Source: Antrihabitans stalactiti
GTDB taxonomy: Bacteria > Actinomycetota > Actinomycetes > Mycobacteriales > Mycobacteriaceae
Direction: 5' to 3'
NCBI RefSeq assembly: GCF_012932915.1
Contig: NZ_VCQU01000003.1
Location: forward strand, 496,001-560,000
Length of the DNA stretch: 64,000 nucleotides
The number at the start of each line of letters is the position of its first letter. The first letter of the stretch is position 1. Position numbers and translations under genes: made by a program. The notes beneath the pieces are model-generated. The model saw only the letters and a list, made by a program, of their open reading frames with translations, did no database searches and was not told the origin of the DNA. This document shows positions 59,198 through 64,000 of the stretch, piece after piece.

Positions 59198-61706
59198 CGC
59201 TGACGTGGTCGGCGCCGCGACGATGCTTACCCGAATCGTCCTCGTCGTCCTCGTCCTCGATGTCCGTATCGATCGGCGCGGGCTCCTGCTGGGCCGGCCT
59301 GCGGTGCCGCAGGTCGGCCAGCCAGTTCTCGATGTGGCCGGATTCCCGGACGGGCGGAACCTCGACCTTGTTCGTGGCGGGCGGCGGCGGGACGGGCTTC
59401 GACGGCGAGACCGCGCGTGGCGCCGTGGCAATCTTCGGAATCGGTTCCGTCATCGGCTCCTGCAACGCGGACGTGATGCGATGCGAATCCGCTCGGCTCG
59501 GTGCCGCGGCGACCGTGCCGACCGGACGGACCGCGATATCTGGAACGTCGTGCGGAATGCCCTCGTGCATGAGCGGTTCGCCGAGCCCGAGCTTCTCCTG
59601 AATCCGTTTCATCCAGGCAGGCGCCCACCAGCAGTCGTCGCCCAGGAGTTTCATCGTCGCAGGGACCAAGAACATGCGGATCAACGTCGCGTCGATGATG
59701 AGCGCGGAGATCATGCCGTAGGCGATGTACTGCATCATCACCAGATCCGAGAAGCCGAATGCGCCGGTGACGACGATCAGGATCAAGGCGGCCGCGGTGA
59801 TGATCCGGCTGGTGTGAGCGGTTCCGACCCGGACTGCTTCGGTGGTGCTTGCGCCGAGGGCTCGCGCCTCGACCATTCGCGAGAGCAGGAACACCTCGTA
59901 GTCGGTCGACAGGCCGTAGATGAGCGCGATGATCAACACGAGAATCGGTGAAACCACAGGCCCAGGAGTGAAGTTCAGTATTCCCGCACCGTGACCGTCC
60001 ACGAAAATCCACGTCAGAATGCCGAGCGTCGAGCCGAGCCCCAACGCACTCATCAATGCCGCCTTGATCGGCAGCACCAACGATCCGAAGGTCAAGAACA
60101 TCAGGATGGTTGTCGACAGAACGACGAGGACGATCATCCACGGCATTCGGTTGAGCAACGTATCGAGGCTGTCTGCCTCGAGCACAGGTGTGCCGGTGAC
60201 GCCGAGATGCACGTTTTCGGGCATTTGTAGATCGCGCAGGTACTCGATGGTCGGTGCAGCTTTGTTCCGGTCCTGCAGACCGGTCGACATGGAGTACAGA
60301 CCATCCTTGCTGGTCGGGTAGCCGAACGGCTTCACCAGCCCGGGAGCCTTACTCGCTTCGCTGCGGATTGTTTCGATCTGGGTGGAGTTCGCGCCCGTGA
60401 CCACGAGCTTGATCGGCTCGGTCCGCAGGCCGGGGAACAGGCCGTCGAACTCCTGTTGTGCCAGGCGCGTCGCGTTGTCGGGCGGCAGCGTCTTTTCGCT
60501 GATTCCGCCGAACTTCAGCGAGTTGACCGGGATGATCAGCAAGAGCAGCCCGATGACGATCGGCATCGTCACCTTCAACGGGTGCTTCATCACCCACCGG
60601 GTGAGGCGGCCCCAGATGCTGTTCTCGACCTCGTCGCCCGACTTGGTCTTGCGGAAGAACTTCAGGCCCAACGCATCCACGCGCGGACCGAGGATGCCCA
60701 GCAATGCAGGCAGCACGGTGATGGCCGTGAGTGCGGCGAGGCTGACGGTGGCCATCGCGCCGTAGGCGATCGATTTTAGGAAGGTTTGCGGAAACAGCAG
60801 CAGGCCTGCGGTACTGGCGACGATCATCGTGGCCGAGAACACCACGGTGCGGCCGGCCGTCATCACCGAGCGACGGACCGCGTCGGCAGTGGTTTGGCCG
60901 TCGCCGAGTTCCTCGCGGAATCGGCTGACGATGAACAGTCCGTAGTCGATCGCAAGACCGAGGCCGATCAGCGACACAACGGGTGAGACGAAGAAACTCA
61001 CCTCGGTGAAGTTCGTGATGACGCGTACGACACCCCAGGCTCCGACAACGGTCAGGCCGCCGACGATGAGCGGCAATGCCGCTGCGACGATGCCGCCGAA
61101 GATGAAGAACAACAGCACCGCAACTGCTGGAATAGCCAGCAGTTCCATCCGGCGAACGTCGTTCTGCATGGTGTCGTTGACACCACCGAACACCGGCTGC
61201 AACCCGGCGAGCTGCACGTCGACACCTTCGGGATAGAGGTCGGGGCGGACCTCTTGGAAGTTTTTCGTGACCTCGGTGTCGTTGTCGCCCTTGATGGCGA
61301 TGCTGGCGACGGCGTGCGTCTTGTCCTTGTCGGCGGCGAGCGGGTTGGTGCCACCCGGACGCCAGTACGTGGTCGCGTAGTTCACCTGCAAGATCTGGTC
61401 GGGATGATCTTTCTGCAGGTTGAAGAGATTGTCGGTGACCTTCTTGGTGAAGTCGGGATCGTCGACGGTCTTCCCGGGCGGCGCGGTGTACAGCGCGATG
61501 ACGTCCGCGTTGTGGTCGCGGCCGAAGGTTGCGTCGAGCAGCTTCGCGGCTGCAACCGAGTCCGAGCCTGGATCCTCCAGGCCGCCCTGGCTGACGTGCT
61601 TTTCGAGCCCGATGCCGTATGCGCCGAGCCCGAGCAGGCCGAGAACCATCACGCCCAGCACCGTGAAGCGCAGGCGGTAGACGAGTCGACCCCAGAAAGC
61701 GAACAC
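59163..61706 (-). CDS. mmpL3: MmpL3 family trehalose monomycolate flippase
   Basis: 847 residues of the RND/MmpL superfamily with 12 transmembrane helices and two periplasmic loops. N-terminus FAFWGRLVYRLRFTVLGVM and the proton-relay segments GLAIDYGLFIVSRFREEL and YGLSTDYEVFLLSRMVEAR match MmpL3; the cytoplasmic tail is Pro/acidic-rich and ends HVSVSDLLKRENRH, aligning with the ALSAQDLLRREGRL end of the Mycobacterium tuberculosis protein. It exports trehalose monomycolate for the outer membrane and is the target of several antimycobacterial drugs. GTG 61706 overlaps the stop of the NYN gene (TAGTG), in the conserved order trmB, NYN gene, mmpL3. Confidence 0.93.
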   Translation of the reverse strand: MFAFWGRLVYRLRFTVLGVMVLGLLGLGAYGIGLEKHVSQGGLEDPGSDSVAAAKLLDATFGRDHNADVIALYTAPPGKTVDDPDFTKKVTDNLFNLQKDHPDQILQVNYATTYWRPGGTNPLAADKDKTHAVASIAIKGDNDTEVTKNFQEVRPDLYPEGVDVQLAGLQPVFGGVNDTMQNDVRRMELLAIPAVAVLLFFIFGGIVAAALPLIVGGLTVVGAWGVVRVITNFTEVSFFVSPVVSLIGLGLAIDYGLFIVSRFREELGDGQTTADAVRRSVMTAGRTVVFSATMIVASTAGLLLFPQTFLKSIAYGAMATVSLAALTAITVLPALLGILGPRVDALGLKFFRKTKSGDEVENSIWGRLTRWVMKHPLKVTMPIVIGLLLLIIPVNSLKFGGISEKTLPPDNATRLAQQEFDGLFPGLRTEPIKLVVTGANSTQIETIRSEASKAPGLVKPFGYPTSKDGLYSMSTGLQDRNKAAPTIEYLRDLQMPENVHLGVTGTPVLEADSLDTLLNRMPWMIVLVVLSTTILMFLTFGSLVLPIKAALMSALGLGSTLGILTWIFVDGHGAGILNFTPGPVVSPILVLIIALIYGLSTDYEVFLLSRMVEARALGASTTEAVRVGTAHTSRIITAAALILIVVTGAFGFSDLVMMQYIAYGMISALIIDATLIRMFLVPATMKLLGDDCWWAPAWMKRIQEKLGLGEPLMHEGIPHDVPDIAVRPVGTVAAAPSRADSHRITSALQEPMTEPIPKIATAPRAVSPSKPVPPPPATNKVEVPPVRESGHIENWLADLRHRRPAQQEPAPIDTDIEDEDDEDDSGKHRRGADHVSVSDLLKRENRH

Positions 61707-62479
61707 TACGAGACTCCTTGGCGCACGGATTCTCCCTGTCGCGCGAGGTCTGCGGTGCGCGAGCTGAGCAACGCCGACAGCGGCCGGAACGGCTGCAGCC
61801 ACGCGCCCTCGTCGGGCAACGAATCGAGGCTTACTCGGGGCAGGGGTTCCCGGAAGACGCCGGGGATGTCCTCGAGATCGATGAATTCAAGAGTCTCGGA
61901 CGCGACCGCCCAGCTCGCGTGCTCACGGAAGCCGAGCACCTGAACCGGTACGCCGCTGGCGGCGACGCGCTCGAGCGGTTCACGGAACGCCTGGCCATCG
62001 GCCGAGGCGACCATGATCCCGGCCAGACCGTTGTTACGGGCGCGAAGGTCGATGTGGGCCAGCATGTCGGCGTCGACATCACTGTCCTCGTCGATCTTCG
62101 GCTTGGCGAACACGGCGAAGCCGACGTTGCGCAGGGCCTCCACCCACGGGCGCACGACATCGGCGCTACCTGCCGCAATGTTGGTGAAGACCGTGGCCTC
62201 GGGCTCGAGCAGATGCCCGCTTCCCACGGACAATTCCGATGTGCGTGCGAGCAGCCAGCGGCCCAGCGCGTCGAAACGGGGGCGGTAGGCAGCCGTCGGA
62301 CGACCACCGAGGATCGCGCCGAGGCCCATGTCGAGGTTGGGGGCATCCCAGACGAGCAGTACTCGCCGGCTGCCGTTCGGCTTGCCGTTCACGTGTGCGG
62401 GATCGACGGATTCGTCGGCAACGCCGAGCACGTCGGCGACGGAGAGCACAGTGTCAGGTACTTCGTCGTGTGTGCTCAT
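61706..62479 (-). CDS. NYN-domain protein upstream of mmpL3
   Basis: 257 residues. The NYN/PIN-like nuclease motif begins LLVWDAPNLDMGLGAILGGR (Asp near residue 45), with DSDVDADMLAHIDLRAR and IMVASADGQAFREPL supplying the further acidic residues. Predicted RNA nuclease or RNA-binding protein. It overlaps trmB upstream (ATGA) and mmpL3 downstream (TAGTG), the same arrangement as Rv0208c-Rv0207c-Rv0206c, so its function is probably linked to this operon. Its partner and target RNA are unknown. Confidence 0.87.
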   Translation of the reverse strand: MSTHDEVPDTVLSVADVLGVADESVDPAHVNGKPNGSRRVLLVWDAPNLDMGLGAILGGRPTAAYRPRFDALGRWLLARTSELSVGSGHLLEPEATVFTNIAAGSADVVRPWVEALRNVGFAVFAKPKIDEDSDVDADMLAHIDLRARNNGLAGIMVASADGQAFREPLERVAASGVPVQVLGFREHASWAVASETLEFIDLEDIPGVFREPLPRVSLDSLPDEGAWLQPFRPLSALLSSRTADLARQGESVRQGVS

Positions 62480-63198
62480 GTCCTGATCTTCCCCCAAATC
62501 AGCTCGGTCACGGTGGCTCCCGCCCGATGGGCTTTGCTCTCGAACTTGGTCACAGGTCGCTCGTGGGTCATCGGTGAATCCCAGTCGAGGGCAGTGAGCA
62601 GCGGCTCTGCATTGCCCACAGTAGCGATGTACTCGGCGTATGAGGCGTGATCGGTAGCGACATGCAACACACCGCCGGGTTGAAGCCGATTCGCAATCAA
62701 TTCGACGGCGGGGGGCTGCAATAGACGGCGTTTGTGGTGCCGGGCCTTCGGCCACGGGTCTGGGAAGAAGACTCGGACGCCGGTGAGAGTTTCGGGGGCG
62801 ATCATGTGCTCGAGCACGTCGTACGCGTCGCCGCGCAACAGCCGAATATTGGTGATCGACTCGCGTTCGATCTGTTGGACTAACTGCGCCAAACCGGGTC
62901 GATAGACCTCGATCGCGATGAGGTTGTTCTCCGGCTCGGCTTTGGCCATCGCTGCCGTCGCAGTGCCTGTGCCCGAACCGATTTCGACGATCAGCGGCGC
63001 ATCGCGGCCGAACCATGCAGACGCGTCCAACAGTTCGTCACCGACATCGCGGCCGACGATGGGCCAGGTGTTGTCCCAGCTCGTTTGCTGCGACTCCGTC
63101 AACGCGCCGCGGCGGGATCGAAAACTGGTCACGCGAGGGTGCAACCGCGATCCGCGCTGCTCGTCCCTCGCTTCAGTCATCGGACCATTGTCACGCAT
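62476..63198 (-). CDS. trmB: tRNA (guanine-N7)-methyltransferase TrmB
   Basis: 240 residues (up to 246 if the GTG at 63216 is used). The SAM-binding loop is IVEIGSGTGTATAAMAKAEP and the family signature is FFPDPWPKARHHKRRLLQ, which places G46 of tRNA in the active site. It methylates guanine 46 in the variable loop of tRNAs. The start chosen, ATG 63198, precedes the conserved core by about 40 residues; ATG 63180 is another candidate. First gene of the operon with the NYN gene and mmpL3. Confidence 0.9.
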   Translation of the reverse strand: MRDNGPMTEARDEQRGSRLHPRVTSFRSRRGALTESQQTSWDNTWPIVGRDVGDELLDASAWFGRDAPLIVEIGSGTGTATAAMAKAEPENNLIAIEVYRPGLAQLVQQIERESITNIRLLRGDAYDVLEHMIAPETLTGVRVFFPDPWPKARHHKRRLLQPPAVELIANRLQPGGVLHVATDHASYAEYIATVGNAEPLLTALDWDSPMTHERPVTKFESKAHRAGATVTELIWGKIRT

Positions 63199-63253
63199 AA
63201 ACTGAGGCTGAGACACCTGGGTCGCATGTTATTGCTGTGAATCAGACCGCGAA

Positions 63254-64000
63254 TCAGGTCAAGACAACCTTGCCCACGGTCGCTCGCTGAGCGAGCGCAA
63301 TGTGCGCCTTTGCGGCCTCAGCCAGCGGAAATGTCGTCACCTGGGCGACAAGTTCCCCAGCAGCCGCCTTTGCGATCGCAGTCGCTGCCCACCGTCGAAT
63401 ATTTGCGGGCGTGAACCCCGCAGTGGGGCCGAGTGCCAGCCGAACGGCGATGCCGCGGGCCGTCAGCGCGTCGAATTCAGGACCCTCCACCGCACCCGAC
63501 GACTGGCCGAAAAAGAGCACCCGGCCGCCTGCATCAATCAGTTCTGTCGCGATGCGCGCGATTGTGCCGCCGACGCCGTCCAACAGGACCGTTGGCGGTC
63601 GTTGCAGGTCAGCGACCTGCTGCGACCACTCGGCGTCGGTGTAGTCGACCGCGAAGTGCGCGCCGAAGCGTTCTGCGATGGCGACCTTCTGTGGTCCACC
63701 TGCCAACGCGATCACCGTCGCCCCTGACCGAACAGCCTCCTGAACGAACAGGGTCCCGAGGCCTCCCGCCGCGGCAGTGATCAACACGACATCATCAGCA
63801 GTGATCGCGGCGAGCTCCAGGATGCCGAGTGCGGTCCGACCCGAACCGACCATTGCGACCGCGTCGACCGCACTCAACTCAGGACCGATGTCGTGAACGT
63901 CGTCGGCGTTGGCTACCGCGGTCCGGGCATAGCCGCCGTTGGCGTTGCCGAGGGAGACAGCAACGCGCTTGCCGACCCACGCCTGATCGACGCCCGGACC
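63254..64000 (-). CDS. Zinc-type alcohol dehydrogenase / quinone oxidoreductase family, partial
   Basis: The gene enters from the right edge, so the N-terminal part is missing. Visible are ALGILELAAITADDVVLITA followed by the Rossmann loop AAAGGLGTLFVQEAV, then VALAGGPQKVAIAERFGAHF and the C-terminal FPLAEAAKAHIALAQRATVG. This is the NADPH-quinone oxidoreductase (zeta-crystallin) type of medium-chain dehydrogenase, which lacks structural zinc. Its catalytic N-terminal domain is only partly included (upstream residues GPGVDQAWVGKRVAV), so substrate cannot be judged. Confidence 0.82.
   Translation of the reverse strand, partial: GPGVDQAWVGKRVAVSLGNANGGYARTAVANADDVHDIGPELSAVDAVAMVGSGRTALGILELAAITADDVVLITAAAGGLGTLFVQEAVRSGATVIALAGGPQKVAIAERFGAHFAVDYTDAEWSQQVADLQRPPTVLLDGVGGTIARIATELIDAGGRVLFFGQSSGAVEGPEFDALTARGIAVRLALGPTAGFTPANIRRWAATAIAKAAAGELVAQVTTFPLAEAAKAHIALAQRATVGKVVLT

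Overview
The window is high-GC actinobacterial DNA from a mycolic-acid producer of the Rhodococcus/Nocardia/Mycobacterium group, most like Rhodococcus. The assignment rests on an MmpL3-type lipid transporter followed by its NYN-domain partner and trmB, an antigen-85-like mycolyltransferase, an LpqY-SugABC-like sugar importer, a SigL-like sigma factor with its zinc anti-sigma factor, F420-type and PhoX-type enzymes, and very strong GC bias at third codon positions. No rRNA, tRNA, CRISPR array, phage or insertion sequence was recognised.

Layout. 1-9 kb: 5' end of a class A penicillin-binding protein, a sugar ABC importer (binding lipoprotein and two permeases) whose likely ATPase lies 4 kb away, a DUF2786 protein with a small zinc protease-like partner, a KefB-type antiporter and a mycolyltransferase. 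9-16 kb: F420-type oxidoreductase, then a conserved MoxR/DUF58/DUF4129 operon facing SpoIIM and RDD membrane proteins. 16-20 kb: two exported phosphate-releasing enzymes (PhoX and phospholipase C). 20-29 kb: a GH63 glucosylglycerate hydrolase-like enzyme, an SDR, a PAS protein, leuS, three membrane proteins and a bile-acid symporter homologue. 28.7-33.3 kb: a four-gene biosynthesis-like operon (ThDP enzyme, SRPBCC protein, aminotransferase, atypical KAS III). 33.4-41 kb: sigL/rslA-like pair with a visible SigL-type promoter, YqgE, a TetR/oxidoreductase pair, and a penicillin-binding lipoprotein followed by a catalytically dead paralogue. 41-48.8 kb: a TetR-controlled catabolic island (two hydrolases, FAD monooxygenase, amidohydrolase, MFS exporter, SRPBCC protein) with matching palindromic operators at both ends. 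48.8-51 kb: YceI with a TetR regulator, and an orphan MazF-like toxin. 51-64 kb: a cell-envelope block syntenic with the mycobacterial mmpL3 region (flippase-like protein, adenylate cyclase, AI-2E transporter, two-component system, DUF1707, DUF2339, mmpL3, NYN protein, trmB) and the 3' part of a quinone oxidoreductase-like gene.

Two loci look like poorly described systems: the acyloin-like operon at 28.7-33.3 kb and the TetR island at 40.9-48.6 kb. A family of long intergenic palindromes whose arms begin GTGAG or GTGCG recurs through the window; in several cases the palindrome supplies the stop codon of the preceding gene.
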